From assembly GCA_022829145.1 (NCBI GenBank), contig CM040755.1, positions 7,511,063-7,575,062 of the forward strand: a stretch of DNA of 64,000 nt, written 5' to 3'. A program made the translations under genes and the position numbers. The DNA is from Albula goreensis (lineage: Eukaryota > Chordata > Actinopteri > Albuliformes > Albulidae). Below the pieces are notes generated by a model. That model was not told where the DNA came from. It made no database searches and worked only from the letters and a program-made list of their open reading frames with translations. Below are positions 12,161 to 23,545 of this stretch, one piece after another. Numbering within the stretch: position 1 is the stretch's first letter; each line of letters begins with the position of its first letter.

Positions 12161-14174
12161 TGTGAAGTCTATACTCCCTCATAATTTCCTCATGCTGAAC
12201 TGTGGCCTCCTGTTCTCTGAATATATGGCTGCTCTTACTGTCCCATGGGATTTGGGCTCATATTATCCCTGTGTCTTTATGGCTTTCTCTCACCTCGCCC
12301 TCTCCGAGGCAAGCTGGGCACTCAGCTCTCTGCTGCTGCTGTCATCCCTGGCTGGAATTTCATGCCGTTTCAATCTGAAGTTTGTAAGAGCATCAATAAT
12401 AAAAACTCTTACAAAAAAAAAAAAAAACTTCTGGAAAGAAAGTGATTCATATCATAACTCCAAGATTATACATTCCTGTCTCTGACTTGGAGCCCACTGC
12501 AGCAGTCCTTAAGAAGCTGTGTGTTGGCTCCCCTGTTTTGCAAGACATTATGAGAAGAAGTCAACTTGTAACCTTTTGGAATGAGTTATTTTTTTGCCCA
12601 TTGTGTGCTAGATTCCAGATGAAAATTCCTGTCTCTTCACCCACCTTTTAGAAAAGAGTTCAGATCCATTTTTCCTCCTTCCTGCCTTGGCTTGGTTATT
12701 TTTCTTTTAAATATCTACTGAAGGATTATAATCTTCTGTCTGAGAGAAAGGAGGAACGCCTCTGTGAGAGCACTCACTCACAGTCACTGCGGCACCACGA
12801 TGCCGAGACGCAGAGTCGCACCAGCAGAACAACACACCCCTTCCACGCTGTCCGTCTCTTTCATCAATAATCCACACACAATTTACTCCTCCAAAACATC
12901 CTGTTATTCAGTGAGGTAAAGGAGGTTCTAGGAACTACCTACCTCCTCTAATGACAGAATGGTATATCACAGAATTTGAGAGTTGGGTAAGGCCAGAAAG
13001 AGGTTCTTAACCATTTCCTCAATCTCTAACAAGCAAAATAAATGACTAAGAAGCAGTGCTCAAAAGTATTGATTTGGATGGACTAAAACTTTGTTATATA
13101 TTCTTATTATCAATATTATATTAAAAAGACAACAAAGAGGACAACTAATCAAGCACAAACATAAGTATAAAATTAATAGTTGTTTTTTTTTCATTTTATT
13201 TTTACACTTTTGTGAAATGTGGCTTTTATCTGTGTCATCAACTACTTTTGGGTGTGCTGCTTCTCCCCAATACCTTTGATTATAAAAGATGGAGGAGCGT
13301 AGGGACACATGTTCTTTGTGTGGAAAACGCACAACCTTCTATAACTTCGTTTTGAAACTACTTTGTCCAGCGCACCTGCTCTGTTTCGATTAGTGTTGTT
13401 CTTAACTGCTTCAGCTTCTGACTATTTTGTAAACGTCCTTACACCATTTCAGAGTGAATTAAACTGTACGCCAATTTGCTGTCCAAAATCTAGTAACTAC
13501 ATGGAACCCTGAATAAAGCACACAAACCCAGTTGTTTACGTTCATGACCACCAATGTAAAATGACATCATGGGGTTTAGGGATAGCTGTTATTAAACTGG
13601 CAGTGTGGGCAGTTACAAGCAACTGCATAAAGAAATGATGTGGAAAGTGTAGCTGGTGAGACTGAAACATGAGCTTTGGGCACTGTATAAACTGTGAATT
13701 CTGTATAAGCTGTTTCAGGTGCCAAGTTTTGTTAAGTGTGTGCGTATGTGTGGGGGGGTCGCGAAGGTTTTTAGGTTTTCCTCCCCCTAAGCCATGTAGT
13801 GTACATTCATTTTCTTGCCAGCTGAAGTGCGTGCCATGTTGAAACAACACGGGAGTATTTTCAGTTTTTTCCCTTCTTTTTCTTTCAAAAAATACCTCCT
13901 GGTAATTCATGGTGGTGCGCTAAATAAGCCACGCTGGCCGCTGCTGAGATTGCAGAGCACGATAAGCAGATTTCCTGAGTGCCGATTCTTTTGCTCTGTC
14001 TCGGATAGCCAGAAAAAACAAACACATTCTGTCACTGTTGGCACCATCAGGGTACAAATGAGGTTCTCTGACAACAAGTGAAAACAAAAGCATGAAATCT
14101 GAGGACGCTGAGCAAGTTCTACAATGCTCTTAAAGAAATCTCTCAAGCCGGGTTCCCATCCGCCCAAGTAGCTC

Positions 14175-14245
14175 GCCGTGATCGTATAGTGGTTAGTACT
14201 CTGCGTTGTGGCCGCAGCAACCTCGGTCGAATCCGAGTCACGGCA
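14175..14245 (+). tRNA. tRNA-His (GTG), T-loop one base short
   Basis: The sequence matches vertebrate tRNA-His: acceptor stem GCCGTGA with TCACGGC and discriminator A; D-arm with GTATAGTGGTTAGTAC, which also forms the Pol III A box; anticodon stem CTGCG/CGCAG with loop TTGTGGC and anticodon GTG at 14208-14210. The T-stem CTCGG/CCGAG is intact but the loop is TCGAAT, one T shorter than the normal seven bases. This also breaks the B box (GGTCGAATCC instead of GGTTCGAATCC). Length is 71 rather than 72. A TTTT terminator lies at 14277-14280. It is either a decaying copy or a base-calling deletion; the rest is undamaged. Confidence 0.85.
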
Positions 14246-15437
14246 TTGTGGTACAATGTCACGGCAATGGGCGAACTTTTATGGTAGTCTCCTGTAAATC
14301 AGCAATTTCAGCTGCTTTTGTAGTATTTGCAGAAAGGCGAGGCTGTCGAAATCTGCGAATTGACAATGGAAATAACGGTGCGTTTGCACTTCCGGTGAAC
14401 CGAGAGGAAGTCCCAATCCATCATTAAACAAATCAAGATGTAAATCCTACATAAAGTATGTAGATATTGGGATTATTAATCGCTTTATGACGGTCTATAG
14501 TCTCGTTTTAGTCGAATGAAGTGGTAAGTCGTTTTTGTTGCTCTTCTGTTTTTATATCACAAGTTTCCTGTCTCTAAATGTATAATATCCAGTGCTACCT
14601 CTCCAAAGTTCTCTGTCAAAATGCCCTAAATTAAGGTTAATGGTCCCAAAACGTAAATTTGCTCCTTTCTGGGATGTCCCTACACGTTATTTGCAAGGAA
14701 TACTTTTAAAATTACTTTATCAGACATTGTTTGAAACAATAAAATGTTGCTAGACTGTTCGGAGAACATTGTTGCTATATCATATCGTCACAGATAAATA
14801 GAGACAAATAAATAGGTAGCTCGCGCTACCGGCACATGCAACTGGCTTACATGAACAATATAAAAACAAGCCCTGTGTTCCGAACTGGTCAGAGAACCTC
14901 TTCTCGCCATCATTATACATAAACGTTTACAACGACTTTTATCTGCAGAGATACGGAAAACCTCTGAAATGACAAACCACTTCATCAGGTTATTTAAAGA
15001 GAGAGGAATGAGGAGAAAGAGAGACCATAAAATGATAGGCTAATTGCCCATTTAAAAGCAGGCTCAAATTAAAAAGTTATCAATGAGACTTACCTTGCCT
15101 ACACAATTATCTGTTACTTACTCTGCAAGGTTGTTAGATGTTTTTATGTTCTTCCGCGCTAGCGGGCAGCATTTGACTTGCTATATGCACGCGACCGGCC
15201 CTGCTGCTCCACTCCAGTGGTCCCGGTCACGGGGGCAAGGATGGGGGTAAGTGAGACAGTCCCTCTTTACGTGGAAACCATCTTAAAAAACGGTACATTC
15301 GTGTCGCTGTCTTAGAAGAAATATGAATGTATCAAGACTAAACTACAGATTCTAACTTTATTTGAAAATTATGTCTGGGAAGGCTGGAGTCTCACATAAC
15401 AGAGTAAGAGAGAGTTAGAAATTCAGGCAGTCACTTG

Positions 15438-15438
<1 letters not shown>

Positions 15439-15474
<36 letters not shown>

Positions 15475-15475
15475 A
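15439..15475 (+). repeat. (ATT)n microsatellite
   Basis: About eleven ATT units. Together with the (AAT)n run at 15783-15812 it forms an inverted pair about 310 bp apart. Confidence 0.9.
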
Positions 15476-15584
15476 AATGAATTTGATATAATTTATCACT
15501 TCGGTGATTCATGGTGTCAGAAACCGATCGCTTTTAAGTGTCAGTTGAAAGGGAATTTCATTCATTCACTGTCAATCACAACCC

Positions 15585-15745
15585 CACTATGGGCGTGCCT
15601 ACTTTTCCACTTGGACCAATCATTTGATTCGATCGGTAAGCTGCAAATTCTTGAGATCCAATAGGTGGTCCTCATTCCTGAACTTTTGGAGCTCAGAGAG
15701 AAAGTTAATGGAAAGGGGGCGTGGCTCCGCCTCACTGACTCCACT
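15585..15745. promoter_or_regulatory. Promoter-like CCAAT and GC-box segment
   Basis: Between the two trinucleotide runs lie ggaccaatca (about 15614), gatccaatagg (about 15655) and gggggcgtggctccgcc (15715-15731). These resemble two CCAAT boxes and a GC/CACC box within about 120 bp, some 1.7 kb before the smad6 ATG. It could be an alternative or distal promoter element; no transcript evidence is available. Confidence 0.3.
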
Positions 15746-15782
15746 AGAAAATGCATTAACTATTAAAAAGCCAAATTGTGCC

Positions 15783-15812
15783 AATAATAATAATAATAAT
15801 AATAATAATAAT
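15783..15812 (+). repeat. (AAT)n microsatellite
   Basis: About ten AAT units, complementary to the (ATT)n run at 15439-15475. The two could pair to extrude the 310-bp segment between them. Confidence 0.9.
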
Positions 15813-16599
15813 TAACCTTTATAAATGACTTAATTTGTATAGCACTGTGAATTACTACAACACACATTTTAAACAGCCTAACATCTGAAATTAAGTTTAT
15901 ATTAAATAAAATTAAGCACTGTAAACATAAAAATAAATATACATATTGACCAATCCAGACCAGAACACTGCTTCATACCATTGAGGTATATATATTTTAA
16001 AATACAATAGCTATCACAAGACCAATTTGCAACATTTGAACTCGTATGTAACTCGTATCTGCCTGTAAGTGGTCCTCATTGCCTGCAATCACGTACATGT
16101 TCATGGAACAAATATTTTGCCACATGCGTACTTATGATGTGCAATCATACACAATAGCATAGCAGGGCTTGAGGTGGCTCTCGAGAGTTGTGCTGGTGGA
16201 ACCCACACAAAGATGATGTCTTCAGTAGGATTTTTTTGTGGGACTCCCGCTCTTAGGGACTGATAGTGGAGTGGAAATCAGGCACAACTCAATGAACAGA
16301 TGGTAGTGCGCAAATGAACATTTTGGTCACTGAGCAGTAAAGGCACATTGTCACCTTTCCGCATACTGATGCCCCAATAACCATGGCTGCGCATTATCAA
16401 TGATAGTAAAGCATTGGTGATATTAATTAACCTTTTTTTGTTCTGAGTTCATTTTTTTTTGCAATCTGTCTATTTAGAATATGGGCCTCCTGTGCAGCTC
16501 CAGGTAATTGAAATGGGTCTTAGAATATGGTATACACCATCTGTGGTGGCTGTTACGCCTTTAAGAGTTAAGAAACTTGAAACCTTGTTTGCGCAACAA
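15813..16599. other. AT-rich spacer before the smad6 promoter
   Basis: AT-rich DNA with no recognised repeat or coding exon. The open frame 16459-16722 on the + strand overlaps the promoter motif cluster and has no known domain. Confidence 0.5.
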
Positions 16600-17439
16600 T
16601 CAGTGCAGTTCGCAGCCGCCAAAGTGTCTAGACTAGCACGTGATAGGAGCCAGCCAATGGCTCCATGGCACTCAGAGGCCCCGTGCGAGTGTGTGTGTGT
16701 TTCAGAAAAAGGAAAAAAGTGAGAAACGGAGAAAGAGATAAGTTTTGGGTGCCGCTTGAAGACATCTGAACACGCAACCAGAGACAAGTTTGAGCCCAGG
16801 GATTCTTGATTGACGATCGTCAAGGCTATCGTGATACTATGGGATTATAAACAATTACTTTAATACCATGGAAAAACCACTGTGTTTTGTTGTGTTTTAT
16901 GCAAAGCATTTTTCATGGAATTAATCTGCAACGGAGCAACTCAATTCATGTACCGAGTGTCACTTTAAAAAGAGTAAATATTGAAGAGCTTCAAAGTCAG
17001 GAAATCTAGAATACCGGGTGATCTGTTTCTCTCGTACTTTTGCATTGGGGTATTACTTTAATGTAGTTTGTGTGGGTTCAGAGTTTTACAGTATCACTTA
17101 AGATTCCGTGCAAATGCCCCGAATGCCGTTTTCCTGTGAGGTTGGGAAAACAAGCGACTAACCGTTTCTGTGCTCTCAGGAAGAATAATCTAAGTTAATG
17201 CATTTTGACTTCAATGTAGCGATGCCGTTCTGTCGCTGTTTTCCATTTTAATGCAACGTAGTCTAGATCCCTATCTAATGTTGCGGTTTGGCCACAGACT
17301 TGAAGCATTCGGCTGTGCATGCACTGCACGGCGCTTGAATAACATTAATGTTGAACGACGACGACTTTAAAACTAGTTGGAATCCACGCAGATCTGAACA
17401 AGACTTAAAAAAGAAACACATAGAATTTTAAACTGTCGT
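16600..17439 (+). promoter_or_regulatory. smad6: smad6 proximal promoter and 5' leader
   Basis: Sequence upstream of the smad6 ATG. At 16615-16669 there is a tight cluster: GCCGCC (16615-16620), the perfect SMAD-binding palindrome GTCTAGAC (16626-16633), an E-box CACGTG (16637-16642) and a CCAAT box (16654-16658). A near copy, GTCTAGAT, lies around 17261. A 14-bp palindrome TTGACGATCGTCAA occupies 16810-16823. No clear TATA box was seen. The distance of about 800 bp to the ATG is compatible with a long 5' untranslated region, as in mammalian SMAD6. The transcription start is not determined. Confidence 0.6.
16626..16633. promoter_or_regulatory. Palindromic SMAD-binding element GTCTAGAC
   Basis: Exact match to the 8-bp palindrome bound by SMAD3/SMAD4 MH1 domains, the same element known in the SMAD7 promoter. 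It lies four bases before a CACGTG E-box and about 20 bases before a CCAAT box, upstream of smad6. The match is seen directly; SMAD-dependent feedback regulation is inferred from position and from the biology of inhibitory SMADs. Confidence 0.6.
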
Positions 17440-18238
17440 ATGTTCAGGTCCAAACGCTCAGGTCTTGTGCGGCGACTTTGGAGAAGCCGTTTGATCCCAG
17501 CTAGAGTGGAGGAAGATGGATGTAGCAAAGGCAGCGAAGGGGTTCGGGGCGGTTTGTGCAGCAGTAACCCAGAAAAGGTCCCTAAAACGGAACTTAGAAC
17601 TGTGGCCCGAGGAGCGTCGCTCATGGAAGAGTTCGGGGTAGTGCGCGAGAGAAGTCCCCCCGGAGTGGGTGGCTCGGGGGTCACGCTGGACCAAGATGGG
17701 GGCGTCATGTATGACCTGGAGTGTAGAAGTCCCCAGTCCGCTGAGGAGGGCGACTGTAATACGGTAACGTGTTGTTTGTTCAAGGACCGGGACCATTCTG
17801 TACCTAGAAGCCCATCGGCCAGGATCAGGAGTAAAACTTCTGGGTCTTGCCAGATGGTGCCGGGGAATCTTACTTCCAGGGACTCCAGTTCGGCGGGGGG
17901 ACAAGAGACCAAGCCCCTCTCGATGGTCGAGCAGGAGCTCCAGACTGCCACCTATTCGTTTTTGAAGAGACTGAAGGAGAAACCGCTGGATGCTCTCTGG
18001 GAAGCTGTGGAGTCCAAAGGGGGGATGGCGAGCGACTGCGTTATGGTTTCGCGGACAGAGCTGAGGCTGGGCGGCCACACGGCACCCCCACACCTCCTGC
18101 TCTGTAAACTGTTCCGCTGGTCCGATCTACAGTACACGTCCCAGCTCAAACCGCTGCTCGACTGCCAGAGTTTCGGAGCTGTGGACGGCCTTATGGTCTG
18201 CTGCAACCCCTATCACTATAGTAGACTTTGTGGGCCAG
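17440..18238 (+). CDS. smad6: smad6 coding exon 1 (N-terminus and MH1-like domain)
   Basis: First coding exon of SMAD6, a cytoplasmic and nuclear inhibitor of BMP/TGF-beta signalling. It competes for receptors and SMAD4 and recruits Smurf ubiquitin ligases. The start is the ATG followed by MFRSKRSGLVRRLWRSR, which is the SMAD6 N-terminus; SMAD7 differs slightly here. A second SMAD6 signature, NTVTCCLF, lies near residue 110. From about residue 165 comes the degenerate MH1 domain: EQELQTATYSFLKRLKEK, then LLLCKLFRWSDLQ, then VCCNPYHYSRLCGP at the end. The last Cys/His residues belong to the zinc-binding set. The exon ends CCA-G before gtaaga at 18239, phase 1, where human SMAD6 also breaks before ESPPPPYS. 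The open frame continues to 18315 only as intron read-through. The long open frames on the opposite strand (17373-18093) are shadows. Which teleost duplicate (smad6a or smad6b) this is cannot be decided here. Confidence 0.95.
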
Positions 18239-19836
18239 GTAAGATCACCTGTGTAGATTCAGGCATGCATTTAAGCTCTGATCAGGCAATTCAATCTAGG
18301 ACCTTTAGTGAATGAGGAGTAGAAATGAATGTAAATACTCGATGGGTTGACTGTTGTTTGGGGTGTCTAACGGAGAAGGTGTGAATCCCCCTGAGCAAAA
18401 CATTTTTTCCCCCTGAGTGGTTAAGTCTTTGAAGTGCTCTGAGTGTATTGTTGATGTTCCTCCTCTACAGATTACAGTTGAACCTTAAACTTCTCCTGAT
18501 TGCAGAAATTTACGTTAGTTTACTTACTGTTCTTAAACTTTTTTCATCTTTTGAATCAAGCAAATTTTCCTACTGCTCTTTTCGCTTCCACAACTATTTT
18601 CTCAACAAACACTGTAAATTAAGAAATATATGTTTAATCTTGTGCATTCAAACCATTTAGGCCATTTAGCATTTGTAGTTACTTCCAGTATTGCTACTAA
18701 TAACACACCTTTCAGTTTGAATTAACTAGCAGGTATGTAGGTGCACTGAACAGAGTTCAGTATCGTTTATGTTTCAGGTTACATAAGCAGGTTTGTAAAC
18801 GAGCAGCACAGTACCTGTAAAGAAAATATGCAGTGGATTAGCATTTAAACTCGCCTGCCAAAAGTTAAGACGTTGTTTATTTTCGTAAGGAAAAGGGGCA
18901 CACCTGATGACAAGGTAAAATTTCAGATTGGGGAATGTAGCCAGCACAGTGGAGCTGAGCGGTACAGCGTAACTGTGGGCTGTGCAGCTACTTCTTCCTC
19001 AACAGTCGGACTCCTATTTAACCTGGCGCATACAGGCCAGATGTTTTCCATATGCAATGTATGAATGTATGTATGAATATGATGTGTTTTAAGTGTGTGT
19101 AAACAAAGTAGGTGACACCTGATCATACACACAGGTTTTTCCTCATCGTTCGGTCTCTAGTGGGAGGTGTTCTGACTCTGAGGAGATGCAGATCTGGATG
19201 TAGTCACAATCCTTGATGTGTATGAATAATACGTTTTTTATTCCCAATGATCAAAGAGCCAAGAGTACAACCATGGTGGGCTGCATTTAGCCCCAGGGTT
19301 GCCTTTTGAATAACTCTGATGCAACTAGCCTCATCTTCAGGGGTAAACGTATAGAGAGCTGTACATGGGAGTGGCTGACTCAGGGAAGGGCCTTGCTCTC
19401 TACTGCGGCTTTAGTTTCAACATGTCATAGATTGGGAATATGGAAAACTTCATGAACGTCTCTGGCCTAGGTTTCCCGCGATCTGATTGGTCCTGACGGA
19501 TGTCCGATGGTGGATGTGGATGGCTGTGGTGGTTTGGTGGTTTGTCATTTCACTGTGGTGTGGAACTCAGCAGAACAGGGCATTGATTTATTTGCAAAGC
19601 AATGCCCCCCTAAAATTGGACAGGGTTGTACCGTATAGGGGAGCCCAACCACTGTGGCTATGAGTGAGTGGGTGCAGGCTGGCCCACTGGATGTGGAGGC
19701 ATCTTAGCCGAGGACTCACTGAGGTCTGGTCAGTGTCGAACCTCTAGCTCCATGCCCAGCTCAGACCACACAGTGCTGGCCCAGTCCAGTGTAAGATTTG
19801 TTTGTTTATTTTTGTATTTCATTGGCATTTTCCAGA

Positions 19837-19975
19837 CCTGGGCCCTTATCCATAAGGCTCCTCAGGAGTGCTAATCTGAGATAATGTCTTCCTGCTCAAA
19901 TCCTGACCATTATGAGCTAAAAGGGAAAACTGATCCGGGGTCAGCATTCCTGTAACGGATATTGGCCCTGGACCC
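19837..19975. repeat. Foldback-type interspersed repeat, copy 2
   Basis: In smad6 intron 1. The left edge reads cctgggcccttatccataag followed by aggagtgctaatctgagat. The right edge reads aactgatccggggtcagcat and ends atattggccctgg, an approximate reverse complement of the left. The structure matches the element at 170-515. No clear target duplication was identified. Confidence 0.55.
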
Positions 19976-22900
19976 AATCCATGACCAGGGAATGTTTGTG
20001 CTGGATCACAGAAAACAACAGTTTTGCTGAATGTAGGTAAGCAGCTGACATTTAAATGGCCTTAAAGCACTTTGCCTCTGAGAGGGGCCCAGTACATTCC
20101 TGCTGGGCACTCCTAGTACTTGAATATCTGGTCAGTGCATAGAATATCTTTGTATGAATCCTCTTTCCGTTGGGTGCTTTGGAAGGTCAATATTTTCCAG
20201 ACCTACAGCTGACTCAGGGAATGTTTCAGCATCAGGGGGTTAGCCGTCCCTGCCTGGAATCCTGTGAGAGTACACCTACCGGCAGGTGAAATAAGTCACA
20301 TATGTTTGATGAATGCAAAAAAAAAAGTTAACAGTTTCATTTTCCTCCTCCTGCATGTTTAACCAGTGATAGTCACATAACAGGGTTTTTTTCACCTCAT
20401 ATTTTATCTTCACTGTTTAATGTAATATTTATTTTTATGACCGAAAACAGAAGTGAGTCACAAGCTAACAAAGGATGATGGTTTTGTAGCTTGTTCCCCT
20501 GTCTTGTTTTTTTTTTTTTTTATTTTGGCCTGTAGGAAAAATAATCGTCTGCTTTTGCAATTTTCAGTTTCAGACAGTTACCAGACTACTTAGTTTTGCA
20601 TGCATTGTTTAATGTGAACAACAAGTGAGGGTGCTCAAACTGGTCTCAAAGCCCTAAGCTTGAAATGTACTGGAAAACACTAGTACTGTCTAGTCAGCTA
20701 GCTGGGGATGACGATAAAATATTGAGGACCACTTACGACAAGTTTTTTTTTTTTTTTTTTTTTAAAAACTTGATAATTCCAAAAAAATACTTTACAACAA
20801 GACTTCCACTAGAGTACATAGTTTGTCTCAGATGTTTTGCTCACAGCCCAAAAATGAACCGACACCACATCCGGGACAATTGTGCTCAATATGGGTATTA
20901 TGGGTATTATATTATTCTGTCACAGGGACTGTCTGTGACAGAGTGCAGGACCTCCAAAATTGTTTGCTGCCACAGAAGCAACCAGACCTGATAAAAGGTT
21001 CTGCTTCAGATATTTCACCATTTTTTTTGTCTGTCTCCCAGTTTGGAACACCCTGCTATGTTAAGAAACCCCTGTCTCATTACTGCATGTCCAGTACTAC
21101 AAATTGGGTTGTGCCACCTGCTTCTGCATTGCACTGAGCTGTCCAAAGGTTACACCATAGGCACAGCTGGTGTAGGCAAACTGCAGGTCCTTGAATGACC
21201 AGAGGAGTCACTGTCTTGAGGCTGGAACCAACTCACTGCTTCCTTCAGTCCTGGGTAACTGCTACAGGCTGATACATATCTGCTGGAACTGACATTTTCA
21301 CGATTCCTTACAAGACCGCAGGTCACATCATGACTCAAAAACAGGGTCTAAGCAGAGTGAAGGACTTGTTAACTCAGTAGTTGACATTTTCAAGTGATTA
21401 ACTGCCTCAGCCAACAAAATCCGCTGTCATAAATGACAGAGAACCAATTGGACAGCAGGAAGCTTGAGCTAGAAAACGTAACAAAGATACCCGGATGTTG
21501 TATCAGCAACTGGAGTTGATATTACTAAAGATGTTGATCTCGATATGCTGTATGTTCCATATGATTATCGGATTAAGTAAAAATATTATAATGTTGGTAA
21601 TTGATGAAACAAAAGAGTATTTTCATCTGAATAAGCCAATAGTGATTGGGAACGGTGCTATCTGTGACCATAAAGCAAACCGATGATTTCTCTGATGAGG
21701 GTTTTCATCTTGTTCATTCATTTCAGTGGGTAGCAGTTTTTAAAAAACTAGTATTCCAGTGGGCCAGTGCCACTGTTTTACTACAGGGTTCTAGAAAGCT
21801 GTGCTGTCTGTTTCACATTTAATGCCGCCAGTTACAATTTTGCAACGATTACAGTAATTTACCTGCCGTCCATATAACAGTTATTAGTTATGTTTACATT
21901 GCATAAAACTGGCTTGGCAAAATTGATGCATTTAAGTGTCATTGTCTTAAATATCATTAAATGAAACGGTCTCAACATAAATTGCACCTTTTTTTATTTG
22001 CGGACCTGTAATGAAGATAATTTTCTGTCTCTTGGCTGCTGTCTCACAATAGGCCATATGGAGTTAACGTTTTTATAAATTTTAAAATGCTCAAATGCCC
22101 AAACCACACGTTTATGTATGTGCTAAATTATTCCTGTGAAACCTCGCATAACTGTTGGATAAGGCTGGCGTAGTTGTTTTGAGGAAACAGACTTGTATAA
22201 TACATGACGTAAATATTATCTAATTATTTGTAAACACGCATTGTCCGATGATTTGAAAACCCACGAGGCAGAAGTTCAACATGCTGTCTGCCCGTTCTGT
22301 TGGTAACCTGGATGAGATGACACGCTCATAACAGGGCCCGCCTGTCGGTCAGAGATTTTGTCACGTAGCCTGAACGGTGTTTTGATACTTTTCCACAACA
22401 TCCGCGTTCACAGGAGCCAGCTGGCATTGACTTGCAAATTAGAGGCACAGATTTTGGACGTGATACTGTGGGAATTCCATGTTGCCGTGTTACAACATTC
22501 ATGAACAGCTTCTGCTCAACCTCTGTTCCTTGTAATTGTAATTCATGTACATGAAATTTTGGATAGAGTTCCAACCTAGTAGTTAAACTTCATTTGTCAT
22601 GACCAGTAGACCAGTGTTGGTTAAATAAAATTGTAATAAATATGTAATTCCCATCCATTGTAATTGTATTAGATTCTAATTTCCCTGGTGGTTGATTGGC
22701 GTTTAGTCTTCTTCCCTCAATTTAATTAAACATAAATGCAATTTAAAACCACAGCAGCTCCTTTGCAAAGTAAGTACTGAGACTAATGGAAAGGGGGTGA
22801 AGCACAGTTAAGCCCTACATTTAAAATGGAAGGGGTTGCGCGTGGCAGTGTAAATGAGCGTTTGTCAAGAGTGTTTTGGCGTTTTTCTCATGTATTCATG

Positions 22901-23284
22901 TGTGGTCATCTACAGTTAAGACAGAGTCAATTGCAAACTGGCATAGATACTGATAAAGCTACTGATAAAGCAGGTATTTGCCATGCTATCAATGTAAAAG
23001 TATGTCACATTTCCCACAACTTGGTGGTTTACATTCCAATAGCTCCATGTACCTCTTGTAGATGCACTGAGAATGTGATACACACTTATCACAGTACCCA
23101 GCTAATCTCCCTCTCTGTAAACTAAAATAAAAGGTGAAATTCCTTAAAATAAGCATATTACAATGCATTTTATTATTTTGTATGCAATGCATGCATATGC
23201 ACACGTTAAGTATGAACAAGCTGACAAGTAAACAGCAGAGAGGCAATGGGTAGGGATTTTTTTAAACTCCTTTTTTTTTTTTTT

Positions 23285-23545
23285 TATTTGGACGGCCATT
23301 ATCCCTTTGAAATGAGATCAGTTTCACGTTGCGCTTTTAAAGGCCGTCTATTCCCTGAGAAGGTCCCCTCGTGCTATTTAGGCAAAGGAGTGGCACTGAT
23401 ACACCGTTTGCATACTGCTGGCGCCAGACTAGCGCATCTGAGTGACTGAGCTCGGATCCTGGTAATTACGGCTTCAGCTCTTAAAGAGCCCGCTGCCTGT
23501 TCCCGGTGGCGACGTCACTGGCCCTAGACAGTGTATTCCCTTCAC
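23285..23545. promoter_or_regulatory. Candidate intronic regulatory block in smad6 intron 1
   Basis: Unique, CpG-containing sequence in an AT-rich intron. It holds ccctttgaa (LEF/TCF-like), ctatttaggc (MEF2-like), GGCGCC followed directly by AGAC (23420-23429, resembling a BMP-type GC-rich SMAD site next to a GTCT half-site), ggtaattac and gacgtcac (CRE-like). Motif matches are seen; enhancer activity is inferred. Confidence 0.35.

Larger units (their letters stand above)
1..16500. other. Upstream intergenic region
   Basis: No protein-coding exon could be supported here. The DNA contains the repeats, CpG island, microsatellites and tRNA-His listed separately. Between them, at 3.5-5.9, 8.2-9.1, 10.6-11.7 and 12.2-15.1 kb, it is mostly AT-rich with scattered short C- or G-runs (for example 5146-5168 and 4938-4970) and no recognisable feature. 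Open frames are short and overlapping on both strands. Confidence 0.7.

Noticed and set aside
17373-18093. Long antisense frames (192 and 211 codons) opposite smad6 exon 1
   Set aside because: They are shadows of GC-richer coding sequence; the + strand shows clear SMAD6 homology and correct splice sites.
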